From Poecilobothrus nobilitatus (lineage: Eukaryota > Arthropoda > Insecta > Diptera > Dolichopodidae): 64,000 nucleotides of DNA. Location of the stretch: contig OX352774.1 of NCBI GenBank assembly GCA_947095535.1, positions 71,982,416-72,046,415 on the forward strand, given 5' to 3'. The notes under the pieces were generated by a model. It was not told the DNA's origin and ran no database searches. It was given only the letters and a program-made list of their open reading frames with translations. Of this stretch, positions 11,508 through 23,951 are shown in pieces (the stretch's first letter is position 1; every line of letters begins with the position of its first letter). Position numbers and translations under genes: made by a program.

Positions 11508-14500
11508 TAACAATTTTAATTTAATTCACTCTGTTCATTTTCTAGAATTTTTCTATAACGGTATTTTCCAGTTTGTCATTTATTATTGACAATAAATTTA
11601 AATACAGTATAATGGTTAAAAAAAAAAAGTATAACCCTGTAAAAATGATTCAGTAATAACTAAATTATAAAATAAAAAAAAAAGGTATTTGGGTCAGTAA
11701 TCGAATACCATATAATAATAATAAACTTCAAATCTATAATATCCCATTCCAACATCATTATTATTATTTACTTATCATTTTATATGTATATCTATATATT
11801 TTTTTTTTTTAATTTTGGAAATATTGATTTCACATGTTGTAAAGCAATAAATGAGTATTATGTTTTTTTTTTATCCAATATTCAAAAAAAAACAAAGAAA
11901 AGAAACTAAGTAAAGAAGATTTAACCACGCTAAATACCAATACTATTTAAAAGTGATTGATTATAAAAAGTTTATTGAACTTTTAATTCGATTTTCGATT
12001 GGATTTTTTCTTTTTTTTTTTTTATTGTAAAAAAAATTCAATTCTTCCAAAAAACACACCTTTCATTGGTAAATATTATCTATGAAAAGGTGATTTAGTT
12101 CAAAATTAAATAACATAAAAAAAAAAAAAAAAATTTCTGTTTTATATTTATAAATTTCGTTCAATTTTCGTTAAATTCAATTAATATCTAATCGATTGTT
12201 AATCAGACGTATTGTGCCTTTATTTATTTTCTTTTTTTTTTTTTTTTTTTTTGATGATTTGGAAATTTTCCGACAAAAACAACGTATAAATTCTTCCAAA
12301 AATCAAATTAATTTTAATTGGTTTTATTTATGTTTTTTTTTTTTGCATTTATTGATAACTGTAAATAGCAGTGCCCGTGTATATAGGTGGGTGGAATTAT
12401 TATTGAAGGGCGATGTTGTAACAAAAAGAAATATGTATATATTTTTTTGTATTAAACATACATATACATACTTATATTTTTTTTGAGCGACAAAAAGATT
12501 TATTTCTTTCATTATTCCTATGCTTCATGCTACTATACTTAAAAATGCCTGTAATAAAAAAAATATCACTTTCCATTTTTTTTTTCTTTTGCCCATTAAT
12601 TTAAAATAAAACATTTTTTTTTTTTTTTCTTGTAAACAGACTATGTCAAATTATTTTATGGCTCTTTTAATAAATGACAGGTGTCAAAGATGTGAAATGA
12701 ATGAATGAGTAATCTTGTAATTAATTACATACCGTTATGATATAAATGTTCTAAACTTTAAAAACGGTTTAATTTAATTACAGAATATATTTGATATGTA
12801 TTTATTTTTTAAGAAAATTTAAAGAATATTGCATATAATATTAAGGGAAAGCTTAAAATGAATTTTCTCTTTAACAAATAATTCATCTTAAGAAAACATA
12901 AGTTTTATTTAACAATATTTAAAGAGAGTTATTTGATTATAATTTTAGGTTGTGAATCGTGTAAGCTTTAATCTTTCAAATTCTATTTTTAGAAATATTT
13001 TTGAATGTAAAAATGTTTGTAAGCTCTGTATTATAATACCATAATAAAAATTTATTATTTTACAGTTACTTATAATTATTTGAGGAATGAAAATTTGAAA
13101 TCCTTACGACAAACCTAAAATGACAGGTTCAACAACAGAAATTTTTTTTTTTATAAAAAAGATCTTTGAACAAAAATTTTTACACTTTGTAAATTGTAGT
13201 ATTGTTTAATTTTGTGACAAACAAAAACTTAAAAAGCCATTCTATATTTAAGTTCAATCCGTCAAAAAAAATAAACTTTAAAACTTCAGTTTCTAAAAGT
13301 TGAAAGATTAAAATTAGTGCATTCACACTCGTCCTAAATTTAAAGTTTCATATTTCCAAATAATTTTTTTTCTTTTTTTCCATTAATAGACCGTATTTTA
13401 TCAAATTAATCTTTTACCTATAACCACAATAACTTAATTGATTTAAGACTCTGGTCATGTTATAATATTATGTACTTTATTTAAGCCAAAACAGTTGTAA
13501 TTTTATAATAAAAAAAAAAATAAAAAAAAAAAGTTTAATTTTTATTGTTTTATGGTTTTTTTATTGAACAAAAAAAAAAAAAAAAACGCTTCTCTCTATA
13601 ATTACAAAACCAGTTGGTGGATTATAATAATAATTGTTCAAGTAATGTGGTCACGACTGTACTTTTGAATTTAAATTATTGCTTTTAATTGATTTATATT
13701 ATGATTATAAAAAGTTATGAAAAGTATTTTGTAGAAGAAAATTGTAAAAATGTATAAGTAATAAACATTCATTATTAAAATTTTGTACATATTAAAAAAT
13801 CAGTTCTTGCTAAAGCAAAAAAAAAATATATGCTTATAATTTTGATTACAGATTTTTATTCAATTTATAATTTATCATTGTTATTCCTCATCTTTTGAAG
13901 TTTACATTTAATAATAATGTTGCAATAAAATCGCTACTAAAAATGATAATAAATAAAAAAATATATGTATGTATATAAATGCTAAATTATAATAATCCAA
14001 TAAATCGTTTCATGTACATCATATATATACGTTCATATATAAATGATATAAATTTGCGTTTATTTGTTTAAAAAAAAAAAAAATCGATAAAGCATCGATA
14101 TATCGAACTTGAGAAATTTATATTGAAGTTTTTAGTTCAAAAAGATAAAATAAGCGATGCTGTAACGTCGTCTTATTAAAATAAAACTAAAGTTTTATAT
14201 GTGTAAAAAACTCTGACGAGACGTATTACTTCATGGGATATCGAGTAATAAAAGTAGACGAAATATAACTTAAATTTTAGAATTAAAGGTACTTAATTTG
14301 ATAATTATAAGTAAAACGGTTCAAAAAAAAAAAAAAATTTAACAAAAAAGTACATTTTGTTGAACGGTACAAAGAACAAATAGTGCTGTTTATATGCTAC
14401 ACAAGATGTAACGAATTAACTTCAAAAACAAAAATGTACTAACTCCCATTATTGTTTTTTGAGATTAAGTTCAATTTTGGAATTAATTCATTCATAATTT

Positions 14501-17500
14501 GGTTTGGGAATTAATTCATATGAACTAAATTTCAAAAGTACCAAAAATATTTTAGAGGATTAATTAATTTTTTTTTTTATTTCATTTGTTGTTAATTTTT
14601 TTCAGAGGTTGTTTAATTTTTTTTTTTTTTTTTTTGGTGTTTAAAAATTATTTCTTTAATAATTATGGGTAAACTGCTGCGCTAATTTTATTTTAGGAAG
14701 TTATTGGATGCAAAAAGCAAAATATGTACATTTATGCTTTTCCCCAGAAAGTTTTTAAACATTTTTTTTTGGAAAAAATAGATTCGTTCTATAATTTTAA
14801 AAACAAAACTTTCTGGTGGCGTCTTCACAGAGTTTTGACAAAAGTACTAAAATGAATGAAGCAAGGATTCTCTTAAATTAAATTGAATTGTCAGCAAGGA
14901 TTTTCTTAACAGAATGATATACTTATGTATTCAAAAATTGATATTTACAATGTACATGGAGTCTAATAGGTTTGAAAAACATCAGAATACAATAAATTAA
15001 GGTGAAAGTGGTCGAAAATAATTCACTTTGTTTGATCTTCTATGATATTACTGGGACTAGTAGATATTAAAGACATTTTTTTGAGGTTAGTTCAGTTTTA
15101 GAGTTTAGTAATTAATTTTTACATAGTTAATTTTTTTAAGTAGTTAGTACATAATTAAAATTGTAGATTTGCTTATATAATGAATGCAATCCTAATAAAT
15201 TTTGGGATTTTTTGTTTTTGGGGTTTAGTTAATAGCGTCTTACAACAACAATGGTTTCTCAAGGTCACCATTCCAAAGTTCCTTATGAAATAAAAAACAA
15301 AAACTTATTTTTTAATTTGCACATGCCAATTAATTTTACAATTAAATAATTATTTATTTTTTTTCTTTTTTAATTCCGATTAAATCTGAAAAAGAACATT
15401 TTGCAAAAATTATAAAAATAATTTATTGCAAATGAAAAAAAAAGACAAAAAAAAAAAATTTATCTTAAGGGAGAAATCAATTTACAAAGTTATGTTTAAA
15501 GTAAATATGCCATTCATGTTTAAATGTCTGACATACATTTTCATATTATCTTACTTGGGATGGTATTCTTGGAATTTTTTTGTTATTTCTTTTTTTTCAT
15601 TTAATAGATATATTTTTAATTGATTCAGAAATTTTTATATAAAGATTCAAAATTTATGAAAAATTTACTATTTTTTCTACAGGAAATATTAAGTAATTCA
15701 ATAATAATTAGAATTAATTTGAGACTTTTATTAGGTTTTTTTTTTTGGTATGTAATTTGTTTTTAAATTTTTCATTTGCATTATTCTTTGGAATTCAGAT
15801 TTTAAGTACACAAAGGAAACTTTTGTACGATATTATTTAAGAAAAGAAGGCAGGAGGCAAGACACACATTTTCAAAAAGATTTTAGAATTTTTTCGGTGA
15901 AGAAAATTTTCAAAAATCTAGAAAATTTTTTTTTCAATTTTAAAGTAAATCGGTAATAACGTTTAAGTTTCAATTTTTTCACTTTACCTTTTGGAAAATC
16001 TGTGCAGTCCAACAAATTTTCAATTTTGACCTCTTGTATAGCTATGAATTGAATTAATGTATAAATACTTTTCCTAAAATATGTTCATTCTTAAGAATGT
16101 TAAAATTTAAAAATTTCAAGTTTCGATCAAAAAGAGGGGATAAAAAATTTTTTGAATTATTAGTTTCACATAACGATAAATTTAATCGGATTGCAAAAAA
16201 TCATGCTATTATAAATATAAATAGAATTTGATTAAAAGCTAAACAATTTTCTGCACAAAATTGGTCGTTTTCAGAAAATATCTGGTAGAACTTGTGTTTT
16301 TTGTACATGAACTTTTCAGGGCTATTACAAACTTTTGAGTGTTGGAACACCAAAAAAAACTTTAATACTGTTACTTTTTTATAAACTTAAATATTTTTGT
16401 ATCTCAAAAAGTGTAGACGTAAAAAACAGAGGAAAGAACGGACAGCCAAATCAATAGACACAGTGATGATTTAACAAGCTAATTTTTCAAATAAAAAATT
16501 CTAATTAGTTATAAGAAAAAGACAAAATGCAGCTTATATTTATATGCAAAGGAATAGAAGAAGATATGAATATACGGCAAGAAAATCTTAAAATGGCATA
16601 CAAAAATAGTGTTTCTAAATAAGCGTTAAGGTAAATTAATAAAAGCAGGTAGCTTTCTGCTTTTTTACGAACATCAGTTAGAATAATCAAAATACATTAT
16701 ACTTAGTGAAGCCCTTTATAAGTCTATGCGTCTTCAACACACTAACACCACATCTGTTTTTGATTAAACAATAGATTATATGGCCTTTAAGTACTAATAT
16801 ACTATGCATGAGCAATGGAGGTAAAACGCAAAATAATGTATGAGTTAAAGCGCAAATTTTGAGCTGTAAGAAACGATGAGATGCAAAATGCTAATGTAAA
16901 ACCTAAGACAAACCAATGCTAAAATAAAGACTTAAACTATAATATACACAATATCAACACCAAATACATGGATAAAGCTAAAAAATAACCATGTATTGAA
17001 TTTCCATATATTTGACTATCAAAATCATATTTTATATTCTTGACCATATTGTATAAGGTCCATATATAGATGTAAATGTAAGTTAAAAATCTATTCCAAA
17101 GAATCTACAAAATATAAAATTTTTCTTAAGAAAATTAAAGTATTAAATGAGATTTATAATTGAATAAAATTTTTTGTTTTAAAAAAATACATTTCCCAAA
17201 GAAGTTTTAAAAGTTCTATGATGATAACTAGAGAAAACAAAAAAAAAGCATTTTCAAATACCATTTCAATAAGTTTTTATCGTCTTTTAACAATTTCAAA
17301 TAAATAAAAATTGCATCCCTTTTATAAATTTTCTTTCAGTTTCAGGCATTTTCTTTTTTTCTTTCTTTATTTATTTTCAACCAATGTTAAATTTTATTTT
17401 AAATATCTTAAGTACAATATATCTTAAGTTTCAAAGTATATTTTTAATATTTTTTTTATATACAAAAACAAAAATTTATATATGACTGAAATTCAAACAA

Positions 17501-17799
17501 AAATCAAACAAATTTTTAAAAAAATTTTATTCAAAATTTAATTTTTCTTTTATTATTATTTTTAAACACTTTCATCTGCAACAACAAAAAAGAAATTTAA
17601 ATCCTATTCTTAATCGTATCTTATACAGCATATATGTATATATACTACAATAAAAAATAATAATAAAAAAAAAAAAAAAAAGTACAATTTTTCCTGGAGC
17701 CAAGAAAAATTAAAATCCCAGGAAAAATTTTTCACAACAAAAAACAAAAGGAAATACCACTATTGCAAAATTAAAAAACAAAACAAAAATTAATATATA
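11508..17799. other. Long AT-rich noncoding stretch
   Basis: Poly-A and poly-T tracts occur throughout, for example near 12118-12134, 12231-12251, 13574-13586, 14069-14082 and 14618-14634. A near-tandem GGAATTAATTCAT duplication lies near 14478-14520. The patch 16420-16470, with AACGGACAGCCAAATC, resembles the GGACGGACATAACTAAATC word of the repeat near 49030, so it may be a fragment of that repeat. A patch at 12372-12420 encodes SARVYRWVELLLKGD on the plus strand, but without splice or gene context I do not call it. Confidence 0.45.
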
Positions 17800-18840
17800 T
17801 ATATGTCTTGAGCTACAATACACTACAACTGTATCTGCATCTGCATCTGCTGCACCATTTTAATAGTAAATAATAAAAGAATAACATTATGCATAGTATA
17901 AATTTGGTATCAGAACCATCATTACCACCTTTACGACCACCACTTACTAATACTAAAAAGTACAGTGCCATGCCAATACAAATACTATATGCATTAAAAT
18001 GCACCACGGGTACCATGATGATGACGATAAAACAAGATAAGAATAGAAAAAAATTTTATAGAGAATACAAAAAAAAAAAAAAAAAAGAAAATAGAAAAAG
18101 ACAAGAGGACAAGAAGAACAAGAGAGAAAAAATATTTTTAAAATCCCGACTAAAGAAAAATAAAATAAAAAGAAAATTTCTTTTTTGCTGGTCTACCCGG
18201 GTTCAATGACTTTTATGACTTTTCCAAAGAACAAAACTGATCTACAAAATTAAACTATGTACGATGTACGTACACTTTAATTTTTTTTTTTTACTTTTTT
18301 TTTTTTTTTTTTTTATAATAGAAAAGAATTTCTATTGGTGAACATTACAAAAAAAAACAACAACAACAAGAATGACGATTGAAAGAATAGAACAAAAAAT
18401 AAAAAAGAAAATGTTCAGAAGAGACATCTATATTAAAAAAGGTTCAGTGAACTTTTCATTTTTTTTTCTTTTTTCTATATATAAATTATAAAAAAAAAAA
18501 AAATAAAAAACAAAACAAAATAAAACTATTTTTTTGTTGATTATGATGATTATAAATAGTGATGTTGATAAATGATATAAATGATGACTATGATGATTAG
18601 TATGAACTGATAAAAATTTCTTTTTGTATAGTTCCAAGTTTTATTTTTTGTATTCTTTAAATATAGACGATGCGATGACTATGTTTTTTTTTTTTTTTTG
18701 CACTATGACTAAACTATTATTTATGTATGCATGTACAACAGTCAACGTCAAAAACAAATATATTTTTGAAAATTGTAGTTGTAGTTGTAATGGTTTGGTA
18801 TCCTTTAATTGTTGGTGTGGTTATATTAGATAATTACAAC
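17800..18840. other. UTR-like or enhancer-like microsatellite-rich stretch
   Basis: This stretch differs from its surroundings in holding degenerate short repeats rather than plain A/T noise: CTGCATCTGCATCTGC near 17834, CCACCTTTACGACCACCACT near 17926, GATGATGATGACGAT near 18015, (CAA)n near 18358, and many GATGAT words at 18540-18600. Such composition is common in long 3' UTRs and regulatory introns of flies. A 106-codon plus-strand frame starting at 17889 is read as low-complexity lysine-rich sequence, not a gene. No transcription-factor assignment is possible from sequence alone. Confidence 0.35.
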
Positions 18841-19168
18841 GACGATTAACCTATAGTAAAGAATCAGTTTTTGTATTCTAATATTTTGGCCTAAATTTAT
18901 TTGAGTTAAAATTTGAAATTTAATTCTGAAATTTAAATGTTAAGATATGCAGCTTCTCTTAAATTTTTTAATGAGTTAAAATGCTTTTTGTTTTGTTTTG
19001 TTTACTTGAATAGTACAGAGTAAAAGAAAATAGTAAGTTGCTTAAAATTCTTTAGAACTTTGTTTCTTAGTAATGTCTCCAGATTTTTGTTACCATATCA
19101 AACCTAATTTTTTATTAAAGATCTCGTTGATTCTTTTTTTATTGAGAGTTTTTTTCTTTCTTTTTTTT

Positions 19169-19330
19169 TTAAAAATTTGTAGGGTTTTCAAATGATTGAT
19201 TGTGTAGAATCTTTAAATAAGTAATCGTTAAGTAGCCTCCACCATGGATATTCTCTTTAAATTTTTTCCATTCTTCATTTGGCCATATTTCACATAATTT
19301 ATGATTTATAAATGTGATAAAGTTTGCTAC
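19169..19330 (-). pseudogene. Short protein-like open frame, unidentified
   Basis: The minus strand is open for 53 codons between two stops and includes FINHKLCEIWPNEEWKKF followed by KENIHGGGYLTITYLKIL. Two tryptophans, a GGG and the mixed charged/aromatic pattern are unusual against the K/N/I/F-only frames produced by this base composition. There is no ATG before the frame and no convincing acceptor at its upstream edge. Downstream it runs into the A-tract-encoded stop after PTNF. I do not recognise the family. It may be a transposon ORF relic, or a single exon of a minus-strand gene. Confidence 0.3.
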
Positions 19331-20079
19331 TCAACACTTTGATACTCAACATTAATTAATAGATACTAAACAGTGAAAATTTTTTATACTTATGTGCACA
19401 TAATATTTATGTCACTTAATGTGAAATATATCTATGTATACGCATTCTTATTCAGAGATGTGTGCTATATGAATGACCTATGTTGATATCAGTGCACATA
19501 TGAATGCATTTATTATTTTGCATTATTTTTTTTTTCTCCTCCCTCTCTATATCTTTTCCTGTTTTGTTTGTTTCATACTTCTTACAAAAAAAGAAAAATT
19601 AAATCCAAAAATAAAAATGACAAAAAATCCAAAAAAGAAACGTTGTGTATGGATATTTATGAATCTATAATATAATTGCATATGAAATATTATGCAGTAG
19701 ATAGAGAAGGATTATAAAGGAAAAGTGTTCATAGTGGGGTAATGAATCTTTAATGTTTAATGCAAAAAAAAAAAAATTGTTCTGGCATCTTCTTTCAATT
19801 AATTGAAATTCTAAAGTTTGTTTACCAGACTAATGTATTATTAGGCTTCCCATAATATTTATTATTATTATAATAAAATTAAATTTTTTATTTTTTTTTT
19901 ACGTCAGTTTACGTTGTGATTTCTTTCACATATAAATGGCTCTTAATTAAAGCGATTGTTAAACTTTTAACTGAAAGAAATATGATATTTTTAGAGTTGA
20001 GTTTTTTTTTTTTTTATTAAAGGAAATATTTTAGTTCCTATATAAATATTTTGAAATTTTTTACAGTCTTTTTTTTTCA

Positions 20080-20206
20080 GGTGTGGCTGTAAATGTCGTA
20101 AAAGTGAATTGTTCTTACAACTTGTGTAGCATTCGAATCCTGCACACTCTCTCGGTGTTTACAACGTATTTTATATGCTCTTACCCAATAGGCCAGCGAT
20201 GCCTCT
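20080..20206 (-). mobile_element. tRNA-derived SINE, copy 3 (3'-truncated)
   Basis: A minus-strand copy of the family. The head is AGGCATCGCTGGCCTATTGG, with an A-box-like TGGCCTATTGG. GGATTCGAATGC marks a near-consensus B box. CACCGAGAGAGTGTGCAGG precedes it, as in copy 2. The body keeps the first hairpin region and ends at CAGCCACACCTGA followed directly by an A-run (the T-run at 20070-20078 on the plus strand). Everything after ACGCCTGA of the full body is therefore missing, and the 3' end carries its own short A tail. Confidence 0.85.
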
Positions 20207-22450
20207 TTTACAAACTTATAAATATTTTTTTAAACTTAAATATTTAATTAATAAATTTATTGATTTAAATTTGAAATAATTAAACAAAAAAAAAAAACTT
20301 TTTGACTAAACATTTAAATTACATTTAATCAACTGAATGTTTGACTTAATTGACCACATAACAGTTCAAACATAATACGAAATATTCTTAGATAAAATAA
20401 AAAATAAAAATTTAAACAAATTGGAGACTATATTATCTAACTTGTACAAAATATGCATGAAACTTAAAAATTTAACATTTAATGGTTCCATTTCAATTTC
20501 TTTTATTTAGGTTTTACCTAAATCTTGGCATTTTTTATTATATTGCCTTCAAACATGTTATACATAACGAGTTCATTTTAATTTTTAAGTATTAACAAAG
20601 ACATAATATAAAAATATCGAAAATATTGAATGCAGAATAAAAAGTACTTATGTACTTATACATCGATGTTAACTTGCATCTTCATGTAAAGTGCAATATT
20701 TTCAAAATTCTGTTTATGCACCATATATGCATTCAACAAGAGGTTTCTAACATACATATATAGTGTTAAAGTAGGTTAAGTGAAAACATTAGTGTTCATT
20801 TTAGTGTAAGTACTAAGGTTGGTGCATTACTTATAATATTAAAGTGACAAAAATTGTTACACGCGTTCAGCAAAAATATTAAAAATTATGCCAAGTGTCA
20901 AATTTTTAAGTTAATAATATGCCAAATGTCAAATCTGTTCTAGAAAATACAAAATCAAAAAAAAAAAAAAAATCATTTAACTTAATTTATTTTTATGATG
21001 ATGATGGTATGGTCACTTTATTTGATTTCTTATTATAAATAGTGTTAATATTTACCTTTTTATTTTAATTTTTCTTAATAAATAAATCTGTAATATTTTT
21101 CAAACTATAGCTTATACTTAAGTATAATAATATATTTTTATGTGATTTATATTAAATCTCTTATGGATTATTATTTGCTGTCATAAGAAAATAAATTATT
21201 AAGTAAAGATTTTATAACTTAATCAAGAATAAAAGAAAATTCTTAAATTTATGTTTATTGTTAATTAAATAAAATTTAAAATATTGATTAGATTATATAC
21301 AAATTTAATATTCAGAGTATATAGATATAAATTTATTCTAGGTGTTACAAGATTTAATATTTTTTTTTCTAATCAATTTAGAAATAAATTTTAAAATTTT
21401 CTGATTTTTATAAGTATTAAAATAAGTATTTAAAATTTTATTTGATTATGATTTTAAATAATCGTAATACGAAATGAATGGAGAACAAAAAAGTGTTAAA
21501 AATTCATTTAAAAAAGTGTTTAAAAAGTAATTTTTAAAATTGATGACTTTTATAGATTTTTCATTAATTTTATATTTATTTAGTTCTTTTTTCATTTAAA
21601 TCTATTTTTAAATTTATTTTTACTTTTGAGTTCAAAATACAATTTCCGCACTAAAGAAACTAATTTGTTTTTATTGATCGTTGGTTAAATTGTCATTAAA
21701 TGATGTTCTTTGGCCTCTCTAGACGATTATTGTATGCAAATTTAATGGTAATTTATATCTACTCTACAATAAGTATATCTTTAACAATACAGTTAAATAT
21801 ATCAGAGTATTTCTAATTAACTATGTACCGTACCGTTACTTGAAGCCTTATGAGAAGGTCATTTTTTTATATGAGGACTCTTCTATTTTTCAGTTCTGGT
21901 ACTGTTCTTGTTTTCAAGATATGAGGATTTGATTATGATTTAAAGAAATTTTTATATTTGTTATATTAATTTTTCAGATATTAATAATATGGCATCTAAA
22001 ATTCCGTTTTTATAAGTTCCGTTAAAATAAGTTACAAAGCTCAAGAAATAATTATTTTTTCAAAGATATAAAAAAAAAAACCCTTTCTAACAAGTTTCTT
22101 TCAACATTTTCAAAACTTTTTTGGTTTGTAAGTTTTCTATCTCAGAAAGAATTTCCCTTGATAAATTCTTCAGCAGAATTTCTTTTTGCTTTTTCATAGG
22201 TAAGTTTCGTATTGTATTACAAACTACCTATGATAAACGTAATTAATTTTTTTTTTTGTCAAGAAGAAAATAATAAAAATTATAACAATATTATATTTGT
22301 GATAAACTAAAAATCTGTATCTATCAAACCGTGCTAACAATATAAAAAATATGTATTGCAATTTAAATTACTAAAGATTACGTTATTATATAAACTGTCC
22401 CCTGAACTAAGACTATAAGAAATATTTTCTATAAATTAAAGCGAAAATTT
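20207..22450. other. AT-rich noncoding stretch
   Basis: No coding or RNA signal. Near 20888-20935 there is a short direct repeat, ATGCCAAGTGTCAAAT and ATGCCAAATGTCAAATC, about 35 bp apart. Otherwise the stretch is A/T-rich noise with T-runs near 22240-22260. Confidence 0.45.
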
Positions 22451-22460
22451 AATAGAAAAT

Positions 22461-22648
22461 CGGTGCCTCGGTGGCCGTGTGGTATAAAATACGCTGTAAA
22501 CACCGAGTGAGTATGGCTTCGCATCCCACACACGTCGTAAAAGAATAATTCCCCCTTACGACATTTACAGCCACGCCTGATTAAGAAGTGAAGTGCATTA
22601 AAGAAGCGCCTGAAGAAGCAGAGAAATGCATTAAAACAAAAAAAAAAA
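22461..22648 (+). mobile_element. tRNA-derived SINE, copy 4 (with target-site duplication and A tail)
   Basis: A plus-strand copy flanked by the direct repeat AATAGAAAAT at 22451-22460 and 22649-22658. The head GGTGCCTCGGTGGCC has lost about 9 bp across the A box (it runs straight into GTGTGGTATAAAATACGC). The B-box equivalent is GGCTTCGCATCC. The hairpin arms CGTCGTAAAAG and CTTACGACAT are present at about 22534-22564. After ACAGCCACGCCTGA the sequence departs from copies 2 and 6, yet ends with the shared AGAGAAATGCA and an A-rich tail. The A-box loss predicts a transcriptionally dead copy. The body difference points to subfamily structure or recombination. Confidence 0.88.
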
Positions 22649-22689
22649 AATAGAAAATAAAAAAATTTCTTGTTATATAGATATATATA

Positions 22690-23000
22690 CGAGTATTTTG
22701 GAAAAAGGGACAAATCTCATCTTCTAACCAACTATAAAATCCCTCCTAACTATTTTCTTTACATATATATTCCAACAACAATGTCTTAAAAATATATGAT
22801 ATAACTATATGTAAATATATATGTAAAATAATAATTAAGGAGGACTTTATAATTGGTTACAAAATCATGGTTTCATTTTTTCAGAGTTGCACCTATGTAT
22901 ATACATATTTCAACAATCAGGAATTTAATAATTTAATTAGTGAGAGATGGCAGTCACCACTATTTTAAATGCTTCGTTGCTGTATTATATGTGGAAAGTA
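22690..23000. repeat. GATTTTGTAACCAAC-family repeat, inverted pair
   Basis: The core appears first as TTTTGGAAAAAGGG ... CTAACCAACTATAAAATCCC (about 22697-22744) and then inverted as GGACTTTATAATTGGTTACA followed by AAATCATGG (about 22841-22869). The trailing module ATTTTAAATGCTTCGTTG (about 22965) matches CTTTTAAATGCTTTGTTG at 39429. CCAACAACAATGTCTTAAAA near 22771 is the same module reversed. The locus sits about 40 bp after SINE copy 4. Confidence 0.6.
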
Positions 23001-23084
23001 AATAATTAGGAAATATTTTTTTTTTGAGTTAAAAAAAAGGTAGTTAGAATTCAAATTTTATTAAAGTATACGAAAAATATTTTG

Positions 23085-23185
23085 TCTTTATTTCTTTAAA
23101 GCCGAAAACAAAAACTCATGATTTTGACTTTATTCAAATGTGGAAAAAGTGAATTTCGACTTTATTTCAGGGAGTTGATATATGA
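23085..23185. repeat. Possible fragment of the AAATAA/GCC iterated element
   Basis: CTTTATTTCTTTAAAGCCGA, GACTTTATTCAAAT and TTTCGACTTTATTTCAGGG are spaced like the motifs in the 3880-4370 and 46025-47102 elements. If genuine, this is a third locus where this element and the GATTTTGTAACCAAC repeat are neighbours. The match is by short motifs only. Confidence 0.35.
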
Positions 23186-23438
23186 CATCAATTTTTTTAT
23201 GAAAAATTATTAAAAGATCTACATTTTGTAAGTTTTGAAATGGTACCTATATATATATGATAGTAAAATGAATAAATATTTGTTTAAAAGAAAATTTAAA
23301 CTTAAGTAATTTACAGAATCTACATACATTGTCTAAAAACCGAGTTAGATTCAAATTTATTAAAAAGAAATAAATAAAGGGCTACATATTTTGGAAACTA
23401 GTAAAGTCTCATAACTTAGTCCTCATACAAAAGAATTA

Positions 23439-23948
23439 AGGTGATGGCCCATTACTTCCTTCGAAAATTTTGACAGCTAAAATCAATTACATTATTTCTT
23501 ATGGTACTTGACCAAATGCACAAAGTATTCAAAGTATAAGCAAACGAGGCAAAGTAACAAATTAGCAAATTTTCAATTTGCATGCGGGAAATACTTTGAC
23601 ATTTGATATTTGAATTTTTTTACATAAACACTAAAAAAAATTTTAAATAGATGGAAATGTGATTTCGTAGTACAATCCATGAATTTGACGATTTCTAAAA
23701 ATGTCCCGAACCCAAAATTTTTTCCTATTTGGTACTGAACACAAACATTTTGTACATTTGATATAAAATAATTATTATATATAAAATTTCTAAAAAATTT
23801 TTTAAATCCATTTCAGAAAAAATAAATTGAACAAAAGCAGAAAATGCAAAGTAATCATCAGTACTTACTTTGTTAACTTTGCATCGTTTTGATACTTTGA
23901 AAAAGCATTCAAAGTAAAGGAAGCAAAATAAGCATTAGGCCATCACCT
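23439..23948. mobile_element. 510-bp MITE with TTA target duplications (PIF/Harbinger-like)
   Basis: The ends are AGGTGATGGCCCATTACTT on the left and AAGCATTAGGCCATCACCT on the right, an imperfect TIR of about 19 bp with its first 11 bases perfect. Both sides are flanked by TTA (23436-23438 and 23949-23951), the 3-bp TTA/TAA duplication typical of PIF/Harbinger elements (family knowledge). There is no transposase ORF, so it is nonautonomous. The interior carries eight exact CAAAGTA/TACTTTG heptamers: 23521, 23530, 23550 and 23592 near the left end, and 23847, 23866, 23893 and 23910 near the right end. These are candidate transposase-binding subterminal repeats (inference). Confidence 0.8.
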
Positions 23949-23951
23949 TTA

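Noticed and set aside
17889..18209. 106-codon plus-strand frame ending in a lysine-rich tail
   Set aside because: The first part is encoded by degenerate CCA/GAT repeats and the second by A-tracts; it looks like UTR-type low-complexity sequence.
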